Of a stretch of DNA of 64,000 bases, positions 31,972-39,402 are shown one piece after another. Source of the DNA: a virus. Within the stretch, counting starts at the first letter, position 1. The number at the start of each line of letters is the position of its first letter. Below the pieces are notes generated by a model. That model did not search any database. It saw only the letters and a program-made list of their open reading frames with translations, and had not been told where the DNA came from. The stretch spans positions 89,884-153,883 of IMG/VR virus record IMGVR_UViG_3300027833_000015; one strand, 5' to 3'. The translations under genes and the position numbers were made by a program.

Positions 31972-32358
31972 TTACTTGTCGTCCTTACCTTTGTTTGCTT
32001 TGCGTTCTCTGTCCTGCTTGCGTATCGCTGGAATCATTTTCTTGGCCAGACGCGCAATGACTGCTGACTTCTTTGCCAGACGCTTTTCAATATCAGTCCG
32101 TCGAGAGAAAGACAATTCATCTTTGCCCGCACCCTTGGTCAACTTCTTCATCATTACAATTCTTGCTTGCCTGTTAGCGCGTTTCTTGACAGTGTCCATG
32201 TTAGGCGTTCTGCGCGCAGCACGTTCGCGACCAATCTTCATACGATTCTTCATCTTCTTCATGCGAAGAGATGCTTTGATTCTCTGTGAATGCGTGAGTG
32301 CCTCATCAGTCTGTTCGACCTCTTGACTCTCCATAAACTCTATTAACGACTTCGGCAT
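31972..32358 (-). CDS. Highly basic capsid-targeted protein
   Basis: A 128-residue protein starting MPKSLIEFMESQEVEQTDEA: a targeting-like peptide followed at once by a VEQTDE copy of the repeat motif. The rest is Arg/Lys-rich (KKMKNRMKIGRERAARRTPN, ELSFSRRTDIEKRLAKKS) and matches a small conserved protein I recall next to the NMNAT-like gene in cyanophages. Likely a DNA-binding internal protein. The ATG at 32358 is one base after the upstream stop. Confidence 0.68.
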   Translation of the reverse strand: MPKSLIEFMESQEVEQTDEALTHSQRIKASLRMKKMKNRMKIGRERAARRTPNMDTVKKRANRQARIVMMKKLTKGAGKDELSFSRRTDIEKRLAKKSAVIARLAKKMIPAIRKQDRERKANKGKDDK

Positions 32359-32359
32359 T

Positions 32360-33571
32360 CTACTTCCTGTTAGTATTCTCCCAACCCTTGAGGATATCAG
32401 GAGAGAAATTGTTGTACGAGAATTCCATACGGTTGACCAGTTTGACAGCACCACCACCCAGTTTGTCTATAACGACAAAACCTTCTTGGTCAGTTACTCT
32501 ATAACCTTTCTTGGTCCGTACAAAAGCATCGATTCCCGCTAACTTGCTCATTCTATTTATAAGGATCAATTTCGCTAATACTATTTTCTTTTGCAATTCG
32601 AACATTTGTATTAGTGCAGCAGTGTTACCTTTCGAGAAGAACTTCAACAGCAGGTTCAACTTCTGCTGTTGTGCCTTCTTGCCTTTCTCTGACTTACGCT
32701 TGCTGATCTCTTTGGTGTATTTAGTAGTCAACCAAGATTGTAGTTTGAGGACGTGAATCTTGCTATCAGGCAGAACTGTACCTGCTCGGACAAACGTGTT
32801 GTTGTATTGCTCGATCAATTGGGGCAACTCGGGGTGCGCTTCCAACTCACGGAGCACACCACCTGAAATCTTGCGGAATATCTTTCCTGCGTCCTTGAGG
32901 TATGCGTCCACCTTCTTGGTGTTCTCAGCAGTCATGGTCGCTGTTCCGCTGAAATCGCGCAGCATGGCATCCTGTGACCAAATCTTCTTGGTCTTCTTCA
33001 GACGCTTCACGTCCACGCCATAAGACGCTGACATATTCTCGAATGAGTCGCCTTTGTATGTGGTGTGCCACACGATACCGATCTGCGCATCACGCACTGC
33101 CTTCGCTGCTGCGTCCTTATATGGGATTGCGTACACGAGTGTGTTCGGGTGGAATGTGGTGTATTTCTCACCGTCTATCCGAGTCGCCTCAACATCCGAG
33201 GCACTGAACAGGAAGTCGCCTTGTATGACACCTTTGATGCCAAGTAGTGGTAGCAACTCAAGAGCAGCATTCATCTTCTGGTTGAGGTCACCCGAGGTGT
33301 CTGCATCAACGTCTGCTTTGGTCTTATATACTTTGGGGTTCTTGTTGAAGATACCCTTCTTGGCGACAAAGAATTTGCCATCCGATGGATCTGTTCCAGC
33401 GAATATTGCTGGTGCGCCATCCCACTTCACTGAGACGTCACCTTTGTGTTTCCCGTGAAGCATGTTGCGCAATGAGACCAGACCAGCGATTGCTTGTCGA
33501 GTCCCGTCAACTCCACCATAGAGGACTTTGTCCTCGATGTGGGTCATGTGAGTATTCTTGTCACCTGCCAT
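32360..33571 (-). CDS. Ligase-like nucleotidyltransferase (KxDG motif), DUF6267-like
   Basis: A 403-residue protein with the covalent nucleotidyltransferase signature KGDVSVKWDGAPAIFAG near residue 45: Lys-x-Asp-Gly is the AMP-accepting motif of ATP-dependent ligases and capping enzymes. A second motif GVIQGDFLFSASD near residue 115 matches the Asp/Glu-Gly-Glu/Asp region. The remaining 230 residues, partly Lys-rich, replace a normal OB-fold. It may be a DNA or RNA ligase or a repair enzyme. Its partner NMNAT-like gene lies just downstream. Confidence 0.68.
   Translation of the reverse strand: MAGDKNTHMTHIEDKVLYGGVDGTRQAIAGLVSLRNMLHGKHKGDVSVKWDGAPAIFAGTDPSDGKFFVAKKGIFNKNPKVYKTKADVDADTSGDLNQKMNAALELLPLLGIKGVIQGDFLFSASDVEATRIDGEKYTTFHPNTLVYAIPYKDAAAKAVRDAQIGIVWHTTYKGDSFENMSASYGVDVKRLKKTKKIWSQDAMLRDFSGTATMTAENTKKVDAYLKDAGKIFRKISGGVLRELEAHPELPQLIEQYNNTFVRAGTVLPDSKIHVLKLQSWLTTKYTKEISKRKSEKGKKAQQQKLNLLLKFFSKGNTAALIQMFELQKKIVLAKLILINRMSKLAGIDAFVRTKKGYRVTDQEGFVVIDKLGGGAVKLVNRMEFSYNNFSPDILKGWENTNRK
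32554..32561 (-). promoter_or_regulatory. Internal T4-type late promoter (candidate)
   Basis: Exact TATAAATA on the minus strand inside the ligase-like gene, about 200 bases upstream of the 31972-32358 and NMNAT-like genes. It could supply late transcripts of these internal proteins from within an early-transcribed gene. Confidence 0.45.
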
Positions 33572-33757
33572 CTACATACGCTCTATGATTGCAGCGATCT
33601 CATCGACCACCTTGGTGTCACGGATTGTTGCTTCTGTTTTCTCACGATACTTGACTGCGTTCCATCGCGCCAGTGCCGCTTCATTGTGGGCACGTGACTC
33701 GTATCCTACATCCAGATCGACTCCGAGTGCTTCTGCTTCTTCTAAACTCATTTTCAT
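33572..33757 (-). CDS. Small helical protein
   Basis: A 61-residue helical protein (MKMSLEEAEALGVDLDVGYE...). ATGA overlap with the upstream gene and its stop directly before the ligase-like ATG place it in an early operon driven by cassette 3. No family recognised. Confidence 0.6.
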   Translation of the reverse strand: MKMSLEEAEALGVDLDVGYESRAHNEAALARWNAVKYREKTEATIRDTKVVDEIAAIIERM

Positions 33758-33966
33758 TTCAATTCTCCATTATCATCAAATTCCATCGTACCTTCAACCA
33801 GTCTGCGACATACCTCTTGCGAGACTGCTGTGGTTCGCCTAGACACGGATGCTTTAGTGTCGTGCATCCACCGCATATTCCGCGTTCGCATTTCTGCTTC
33901 ATATGCGTTATCACGCATAGTGGCCAGTTCTTGGTTGCTAATTTCTTTCAGGTTCAACATATTCAT
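33754..33966 (-). CDS. Small helical protein
   Basis: A 70-residue charged helical protein (MNMLNLKEISNQELATMRDN...). First gene after promoter cassette 3, with its start at the cassette edge (alternative Met at residue 3). No family recognised. Confidence 0.6.
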   Translation of the reverse strand: MNMLNLKEISNQELATMRDNAYEAEMRTRNMRWMHDTKASVSRRTTAVSQEVCRRLVEGTMEFDDNGELK

Positions 33967-34047
33967 TTCTCCTCAATTCAGACTATATTATCTCGCAAAT
34001 TGAGTACAAAAGCAAGTTCCGATAAACCTAATAGAATCAATGACTTA
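33966..34047 (-). promoter_or_regulatory. Early promoter cassette 3 (GATAAT subtype)
   Basis: -35 TTGCTT (34010-34015), 17-bp spacer, -10 GATAAT (33987-33992). Belongs to the second cassette subtype, with leader GTCTGAATTGAG. Upstream is a GC-rich structured stretch (34048-34165). Confidence 0.82.
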
Positions 34048-34199
34048 CGGTAGGAGGCGAGAGACGCCCTCTCGCGCCCTCGAGAGGACTCCTTCGAGTC
34101 CCTTCCCCAGCGTATCCGTGACCCTCGAAACGCTCTCTCGCGTCCTCCTCGCGCCTCCCGAGAGGAGAAATGAGGAGAAATAGGGAAACTTGAATGGAA
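34048..34199 (-). other. GC-rich, hairpin-rich segment between cassette boundaries
   Basis: A 150-bp stretch with unusually high GC and several inverted repeats, for example GACTC/GAGTC around GAAG and CCTCTCG/CGAGAGG. It is flanked by two copies of the cassette boundary TTGATTC(T/C)ATTC, the second without a promoter. No convincing start codon is present for the open frame through it. It resembles the stem-loop part of mobile promoter/stem-loop cassettes of T4-type phages. Confidence 0.55.
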
Positions 34200-34219
34200 T
34201 CAACAGGTTATGTTTATGC

Positions 34220-35632
34220 TCAGAATACTTTGACAAAATAACTGGACTGGTCAACGTCCGACTGTGCATAGCGAAATAACTTGGTGGCGACATCGTCTCT
34301 CTTTGTAGCACTGCCTGCCTGTACACGATCAATGAATAGCATACATATCAATTTACTATTTTTGAATTTGTAATCCTTTGCAGCAAGTTCGGCATAGAAG
34401 TCTTCTTCTTTCAGAATCTTCTTTGATAATTTTGATTTGGAGTTGTGTTTTTTATATAAGTCCCACAGCAACTCTTGGTATGCACCATTCTTTTCATTAG
34501 ACTTTATCCATGACACAAGTCCCGACTCAGTATCATAACCATTGTAGATGCCTTTACTACTTCCAAACACTTCACGACAATAGAAGTCAATATTACCACC
34601 GCCAATCTTTCCACCAGCAGCATCACCACCTTTGACTTCCCCTTGCCAAGAAGTCTCACCACTAAATGTACGAAACTGCACATCACCAACATTGGTGTGT
34701 ATGTAGATATCTTGAGAGTTGAAGAACTCGCCCGTCTGCCCGAAAGTGAATCCCTCGTACTTGTAAGACTTCTGTCCAGCACGCGACTTCGGAGTGCCAT
34801 ATTCTTTGACCATTGCCTTTGAATTTTTTCCAACCTTCTTTAGAGAGATACCCAGCAGCGAAACTTTGGTGCCAGATCCCAAATTCCAAACTTTAGCATT
34901 GAGTTCGCCCCAACTGCTTGTGCATCCATCAAGAGGTTTGCTTGTGGGTGGTTCTGTTGATGCCCATATGTCTCCAGGATTCCACTTGTCGTTTGAGAAA
35001 CTTCCAGGTGCCTGCTGGTCTTCAGATTTTTTATCTATCTTATGTGTTGTCTTTTTTGCCTCATAGAGATTCTTCATGAAGGTAGAGTCACGATGAAAGT
35101 ATACTGGTGATGTCATCTTCTTGCCGAATTTTTTAAACAGTTCGTTTGCCGACTTCAGATAAACATCAGTCTCTATCCAATCTGATGGACCATTCTTTTG
35201 ACAATCTTTAAGGGATGCGGATGCTTTAACATACTGTTCACCCTTCTTTAAGTTGGCATCGGACACACAATCGACTTGCTTTTTTGCGACGTTGAAGACA
35301 TATGAGCAATAGTAACATTGAAGAGACTCCGTATATTGGGTGTCTTCTGCACCACCACCAGAACCTGCACCACCACCAAAATCTTTATCTTTGAAAACTT
35401 TATTGTATGAAACAGTAGTGATGACTGATTTTTTCTTGCCAACATAATAGGATAGGGTCTTTGCTTTCTTGTCATATCTAACACCATTGACAACCTTTCC
35501 AGACTTATTCTTACCTATAATAAATGGTCGTTTATCATCTATCTTTCTCTGAAAAATATCAGGTCTCTTGGTTCCAGCATACGGACCACCAGATGCGATT
35601 TTTGTCATATCTCCTGATTTCAATTCTGCCAT
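34220..35632 (-). CDS. Large protein of unknown function
   Basis: A 470-residue protein. Features seen: a basic N-terminus, a Gly-rich linker (FGGGAGSGGGAED) near residue 92, a possible Cys knuckle (LQCYYCSYVFN, and two further Cys), a Lys-rich middle, and blocks WNPGDIWASTEPP and KVSLLGISLKKVGKNSKA near residues 215-270. Related hypothetical proteins occur in marine myoviruses. A role as virion or injected protein is possible. No catalytic motif recognised. Confidence 0.6.
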   Translation of the reverse strand: MAELKSGDMTKIASGGPYAGTKRPDIFQRKIDDKRPFIIGKNKSGKVVNGVRYDKKAKTLSYYVGKKKSVITTVSYNKVFKDKDFGGGAGSGGGAEDTQYTESLQCYYCSYVFNVAKKQVDCVSDANLKKGEQYVKASASLKDCQKNGPSDWIETDVYLKSANELFKKFGKKMTSPVYFHRDSTFMKNLYEAKKTTHKIDKKSEDQQAPGSFSNDKWNPGDIWASTEPPTSKPLDGCTSSWGELNAKVWNLGSGTKVSLLGISLKKVGKNSKAMVKEYGTPKSRAGQKSYKYEGFTFGQTGEFFNSQDIYIHTNVGDVQFRTFSGETSWQGEVKGGDAAGGKIGGGNIDFYCREVFGSSKGIYNGYDTESGLVSWIKSNEKNGAYQELLWDLYKKHNSKSKLSKKILKEEDFYAELAAKDYKFKNSKLICMLFIDRVQAGSATKRDDVATKLFRYAQSDVDQSSYFVKVF

Positions 35633-35701
35633 GTTATACTCCTCATAATACCCGTCGATTGAGCAGAATGCTCCTCGTCATAGGAAATCTTATCTATAAC
35701 C

Positions 35702-36370
35702 TCACTTCTTGCGTCTTGCGATCACGATCAATCCAAACAATGCAGAACCAAACATCCATACTGCTGCGGGAATAGGAACTGCGCTGACATAAGAATAATC
35801 CACTTGGACATATGGTGAGTCACCGAATGCCATACAGTCGCTCCCCGATGAACACCCAGTGAATAAACTATCTGATTCAACACAGTTGCTATAGTTCCAC
35901 CACCCACACTGAGCGTCTACACCATCTGAAAAGTCAATGAACACAGTGCTGTTCTCCATAAAGAGCGATGTTTGTAGTGCGTCAAGGGCAAAATCTATCT
36001 TGTACCTGTATGCATTAGTATTGTTAAACCCTTTCATTTGAATGTCGTATGCACCCATAGGTGTTATACGATTGAAGTCAATGCTGTCGCCACCACCGAT
36101 ATTGATGGAGGCGAATTCTGTTTCTGTGTGGTCGAAGTCGCCTTGAAGGGTGAGCGTAAAATTGCTGGTGCTGCCAACTTTATGATCACCAGTGTTGAAG
36201 TCGAAATTGAAATGTTGTCCGTCAACCGTTTGATTTTGCGATTGAGACAGAGTCGTTTGTGTTGGATCATCAAACATGGTCGGTGTAGTGATACACAGAG
36301 TTGACCCGAAAGTGTTTCCCGAAATGGCAAGCAATATGCCTAATATTAGTATTTTATCGTACATCATCAT
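35702..36370 (-). CDS. Exported PEP-CTERM-type surface protein
   Basis: A 222-residue exported protein. It has an N-terminal signal peptide (ILILGILLAISGNTFGS) and a C-terminal sorting signal: VPIPAAVWMFGSALFGLIVI followed by Ala-Arg-Arg-Lys-Lys, the V-P-x-P plus membrane helix plus basic tail of PEP-CTERM (VPLPA/VPEP) proteins processed by bacterial exosortases. The middle is Ser/Thr/Asn/Gly-rich beta structure. A TATAAATA late promoter lies just upstream. It implies a host with an exosortase system. Confidence 0.8.
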   Translation of the reverse strand: MMMYDKILILGILLAISGNTFGSTLCITTPTMFDDPTQTTLSQSQNQTVDGQHFNFDFNTGDHKVGSTSNFTLTLQGDFDHTETEFASINIGGGDSIDFNRITPMGAYDIQMKGFNNTNAYRYKIDFALDALQTSLFMENSTVFIDFSDGVDAQCGWWNYSNCVESDSLFTGCSSGSDCMAFGDSPYVQVDYSYVSAVPIPAAVWMFGSALFGLIVIARRKK

Positions 36371-36392
36371 TCCCCTTTGGTTGATTCACATC

Positions 36393-36400
36393 TATTTATA
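36393..36400 (-). promoter_or_regulatory. T4-type late promoter of the PEP-CTERM gene
   Basis: Exact TATAAATA on the minus strand, about 23 bases upstream of the PEP-CTERM start and overlapping the end of the metallopeptidase gene. Confidence 0.82.
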
Positions 36401-36842
36401 CAATACCCATGCGCTGCTCCCAAACATATGTCAACCATGCGTCATATATGGGTTGCTCTACTGATGCTGCTTCGACTTCCCATGGTGCTTCTGATTCGTT
36501 TTGTGGGTCATACCTGAACAACCTGCCATGCCAGTTGCACTCATCGTCCTCTCCACCCAAGGACAATTCTCTTCGTAGAAACTGCCTTGCGTGGACGAGT
36601 TCGTGCGCCACGGTCTTCATCTTATCAATCTTGCTGACCTTGCGGTCTGACATCTTCGAGGCAATATGAATTTCTGCTTCCTTGCCATCACCCCAACACA
36701 ATCCATAACTATCATTCTCGAGGGTTTGATAATATGACAAGTGGATCTCACCACGGAGTTTGTCAATTCCTAACCGTTGGGCAGCAAAGAAAGTAAACCT
36801 CTCCAAATAGAGAGGTGTTCGGTTGCAGAAGTCAATGTTCAT
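36396..36842 (-). CDS. HExxH metallopeptidase (SprT-like)
   Basis: A 148-residue protein with a zinc-protease motif MKTVAHELVHARQFLRRE (HELVH) near residue 80 and a downstream Glu/His-containing segment (GGEDDECNWHG). N-terminus MNIDFCNRTPLYLERF. The fold suggests a SprT-like or related small zincin; it has no signal peptide. The ATG at 36842 overlaps the upstream stop (ATGA). Confidence 0.7.
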   Translation of the reverse strand: MNIDFCNRTPLYLERFTFFAAQRLGIDKLRGEIHLSYYQTLENDSYGLCWGDGKEAEIHIASKMSDRKVSKIDKMKTVAHELVHARQFLRRELSLGGEDDECNWHGRLFRYDPQNESEAPWEVEAASVEQPIYDAWLTYVWEQRMGIV

Positions 36843-37198
36843 TGTTGACCAGATCTCAACCAGTCTTGCATGCTCTGACCCAGTTTCCACGCCTGATAGT
36901 CTATGGCATTGCCGAGTTGATTCTCTACCGTGGTCGCAGCATCGTTGCCTGCACGTGAGACCAATCTCTCTATCATGTTTGGTGCCGCTGGACCTTGCTT
37001 CAATCTCCAGCATCGGGGAACGTACAACGTGTCACCCTGCATGATGGGTTCACAATAGGACGACTCAACCTCGACCACCTTCGTGTCCGCTGGGATGGTG
37101 ATGGTGCGTGTCTGCTCTGCGTCTGCATCACTACTAACAAACATTGCCAGCAGTAGTGCACCACAAACAGCAACGGGTATGTATCTTGTTGGACTCAT
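36839..37198 (-). CDS. Exported protein of unknown function
   Basis: A 119-residue protein with a signal peptide (IPVAVCGALLLAMFVSSDAD, then Ala-Glu) and a short mature part with two Cys and a helical C-terminus. Likely periplasmic. Lies between the metallopeptidase and a basic small protein, all in the cassette 4 operon. Confidence 0.65.
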   Translation of the reverse strand: MSPTRYIPVAVCGALLLAMFVSSDADAEQTRTITIPADTKVVEVESSYCEPIMQGDTLYVPRCWRLKQGPAAPNMIERLVSRAGNDAATTVENQLGNAIDYQAWKLGQSMQDWLRSGQQ

Positions 37199-37199
37199 A

Positions 37200-37481
37200 T
37201 TACAATCCTCCTAATTTTAGGTATTTAAGGTGAGTGGGTAGTGCAAAGGCACCACTCCACGTGCGTTGTGCAGCGCGACGCTGCTTGATTTTTCTGCGCA
37301 GGATATTCCTACGCAGGTTGGCGAAACTTCTGTTATTACTTATAACAGTGCGCTCGAATTTTGTGTTGAGAACTGGTGAGTTCCCAGCGTACTGGCATGA
37401 AGCGTCCAGCAGACGCCAGTCCCACTGAGCGGGATTGCGTGCTTCACTACGGTCTTGCAACTGTTCGATTGTAATGCTCAT
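37200..37481 (-). CDS. Small basic protein
   Basis: A 93-residue protein (MSITIEQLQDRSEARNPAQW...) with an Arg/Lys-rich stretch (LRRNILRRKIKQRRAAQRTW) near residue 56. First gene after promoter cassette 4. No family recognised. Confidence 0.6.
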   Translation of the reverse strand: MSITIEQLQDRSEARNPAQWDWRLLDASCQYAGNSPVLNTKFERTVISNNRSFANLRRNILRRKIKQRRAAQRTWSGAFALPTHLKYLKLGGL

Positions 37482-37495
37482 ATCTACTTCCTTCT

Positions 37496-37578
37496 GGTTT
37501 CACTCAATTCAGACTATATTATCGCGCAATCGAGGTACAAGGACAAGTTCGTAGAACCTGAATAGAATCAACAACCTA
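37496..37578 (-). promoter_or_regulatory. Early promoter cassette 4 (GATAAT subtype)
   Basis: -35 TTGTCC (37541-37546), 17-bp spacer, -10 GATAAT (37518-37523). The HNH gene stop lies at its upstream end. Confidence 0.85.
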
Positions 37579-38034
37579 CACAGTTTTCTTCTTCTTGTGT
37601 GCTTGGTATGCTGCCTGATTCTGTTTCGCAGTCGTGTATTCTAGGTTGCTTGGGTGGTGGTTGTGCTGGTCGTGATCTTTGTGATTCACCTGAAACGAGA
37701 ATCTCATTTGTTTTTTGACCGAGACAGGCGTCCGCTTCCATTCTTTCTCAGTTACACCATCTGGTACGGGCATCGATTTTCGGTTGTATGTGTCACAAAC
37801 TGCGATATGCAACAAGACTGTGCGACTTTTCCTCATTGTGCCACCTATCCTCGAGTGGGGGTTGATTATAGTTTGCATCAAACCGAGGGTCGGATAAGAG
37901 TGATTCGGACCATCTTTGGGACGATAGTTGGGTTTCAACATCCTCCCCGTCTTCTTGTTGTAGACATTACCTTCCTCGCACATAACATAATCGGGGAAGG
38001 ACTCGTTGTTGTATAGGACTGTTTTGTATGTCAT
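37576..38034 (-). CDS. HNH homing-type endonuclease
   Basis: A 152-residue protein with a NUMOD4-like start (FPDYVMCEEGNVYNKKTGR), a middle with RTVLLHIAVCDTYN and the HNH core FQVNHKDHDQHNHHPSNLEY, followed by a TTAKQNQAAYQ tail. This is typical of freestanding HNH homing endonucleases in phages. The ATG at 38034 lies two bases after the upstream stop. Confidence 0.82.
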   Translation of the reverse strand: MTYKTVLYNNESFPDYVMCEEGNVYNKKTGRMLKPNYRPKDGPNHSYPTLGLMQTIINPHSRIGGTMRKSRTVLLHIAVCDTYNRKSMPVPDGVTEKEWKRTPVSVKKQMRFSFQVNHKDHDQHNHHPSNLEYTTAKQNQAAYQAHKKKKTV

Positions 38035-38036
38035 AA

Positions 38037-38429
38037 TTAGATCCCTGCCCAGCATAAACTCAGTTCCTCGTCATCAACGTGACCCCGAGCAAAGTTCAGT
38101 GCTGGAGCATGCCAAGACGCTGCCTTGAGGATGTCACCGACCTTGAATCCTTTGGTCTCTTTCCTCACGATGAACCCAACCACTGACTGGCGAATTCCCT
38201 CGCTCCGAATGACCTTGATGTAGTTTCGACCATCTTTGAAGATAATAGTGTACCTGTCGTGGCAGTCTTCATCTGCCTTGCTCTCCGACTGTTCAGACGT
38301 CAGCGCATAGTCGCTCACCTCTACCAGCAGCGAGTCACGCATCTTCTCTGACGTCTGCTCAGTCCACCGCGCATAGTCACTTTCTAGTATTTCTTTGACT
38401 CTTGCCTTGCCTGCTTCTATATCACACAT
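38037..38429 (-). CDS. Small phage protein of unknown function
   Basis: A 130-residue protein whose C-terminal half (IIFKDGRNYIKVIR, VVGFIVRKETKGFKVGDILK, then ASWHAPALNFARG) matches a short domain common in phage early proteins that I recall as uncharacterised. First gene after cassette 5. Confidence 0.62.
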   Translation of the reverse strand: MCDIEAGKARVKEILESDYARWTEQTSEKMRDSLLVEVSDYALTSEQSESKADEDCHDRYTIIFKDGRNYIKVIRSEGIRQSVVGFIVRKETKGFKVGDILKAASWHAPALNFARGHVDDEELSLCWAGI

Positions 38430-38444
38430 ATCTACTTCCTTCTC

Positions 38445-38526
38445 GTTTCACTCAACTCAGACTATATTATCGCATAATCAGGGTACAAAGACAAAGTCTC
38501 AAATACCCTGTGGAATCAACAACTTA
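38445..38526 (-). promoter_or_regulatory. Early promoter cassette 5 (GATAAT subtype)
   Basis: -35 TTGTCT (38489-38494), 17-bp spacer, -10 GATAAT (38466-38471); leader GTCTGAGTTGAG. Confidence 0.85.
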
Positions 38527-38850
38527 GTGAAAGTTGCCCTCTAGACAGTGTCGCATCTCGTGACCGAGACTATTCATATAAGTGTTAGAGTGTGAGTCAC
38601 GATAAACGTGGATTTCACAAACAGTACCCTTCATAGAGAATAAGGCATACCCGTCGATTGTCTCACCTTTGGGATACTGATTTCTTGGAGTCTGTCGTGC
38701 GTTATAGGACTCAAGCAATTCTTGGCGGTCATCGTATTTAATCACGGTGATCTGCATTTCCTGCTCTGATTTATCAAAGTCCTGCTTTGCTTGTGCACCA
38801 GCAGACGCTGCTATCGTGCTCAAAAGTAAAATCGCTGCTATAATTTTCAT
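38524..38850 (-). CDS. Exported zincin-like protein
   Basis: A 108-residue protein with a signal peptide (MKIIAAILLLSTIAASAGAQ) and a C-terminal LGHEMRHCLEG segment, an HExxH zinc-protease-type motif, with Cys residues nearby. Probably acts in the periplasm. Own promoter cassette 6 upstream and cassette 5 downstream. Confidence 0.65.
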   Translation of the reverse strand: MKIIAAILLLSTIAASAGAQAKQDFDKSEQEMQITVIKYDDRQELLESYNARQTPRNQYPKGETIDGYALFSMKGTVCEIHVYRDSHSNTYMNSLGHEMRHCLEGNFH

Positions 38851-38864
38851 CTTTATTTTCCTTT

Positions 38865-38948
38865 GGTTTCTCTCTCAACTTGCAACCATTATAGCGCGAC
38901 CAAGAGACAAAGACAAAGTCTGAAAAAGTGAATAGAATCAATAACTTA
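38865..38948 (-). promoter_or_regulatory. Early promoter cassette 6
   Basis: -35 TTGTCT (38911-38916), 17-bp spacer, -10 TATAAT (38888-38893). Separates the early exported zincin gene from the late fibre genes upstream. Confidence 0.86.
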
Positions 38949-38961
38949 CGGAAAGTGGTGT

Positions 38962-39393
38962 TTACAGGAGTGCGGGCATCAGTTTCAAGAGACCAGATTC
39001 CTGCTTTGTGAGACCACTGATTCCTGTCTCGATGACCACAGCACTGGAAGATACCTGTAATCTTAGAAATGCGTCGAACCCTTCTGACTGAGTATATAAT
39101 GAAGTGCCTGTTACTCGAGGAAACAGGTTTCCGAGGAGAACAATTTCCCCGTTGGCATCAGGCATCTTTATTCGCCAACCAAGATCGTTGCGACAGAAGA
39201 AGTATGAAGCAATGGACTGACCTGGACCGATGTTATCGCCCCCAGTGGTGTCGAAGGCAGCAGGATACTTGGCATTGTCGCCATCTCTTACCCACGTCTT
39301 CCACGCACTATACAGGTCTTCTCTTGCGTTAAAAGTACCAACGCTCGGAAATTGTATTGTCAGTTCTGTACCATTAAATATTGCTGAAGGCAC
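38962..39393 (-). CDS. Conserved tail-fibre-associated protein
   Basis: A 143-residue protein with the pattern DLYSAWKTWVRDGDNAKYP, then AFDTTGGDNIGPGQSIASYF and FFCRNDLGWRIKMP, which I recognise from small virion/fibre proteins of many marine phages. Likely part of the adhesin complex. A TATAAATA at 39488-39495, within the upstream gene, may drive it. Confidence 0.68.
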   Translation of the reverse strand: MPSAIFNGTELTIQFPSVGTFNAREDLYSAWKTWVRDGDNAKYPAAFDTTGGDNIGPGQSIASYFFCRNDLGWRIKMPDANGEIVLLGNLFPRVTGTSLYTQSEGFDAFLRLQVSSSAVVIETGISGLTKQESGLLKLMPALL

Positions 39394-39402
39394 GGTTATC
39401 CC

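Noticed and set aside
34045-34332. Minus-strand frame ending exactly at the cassette 3 boundary
   Set aside because: It overlaps the 3' end of the 470-residue gene and has no ATG or GTG with a ribosome-binding site in the island; hairpins explain the sequence better.
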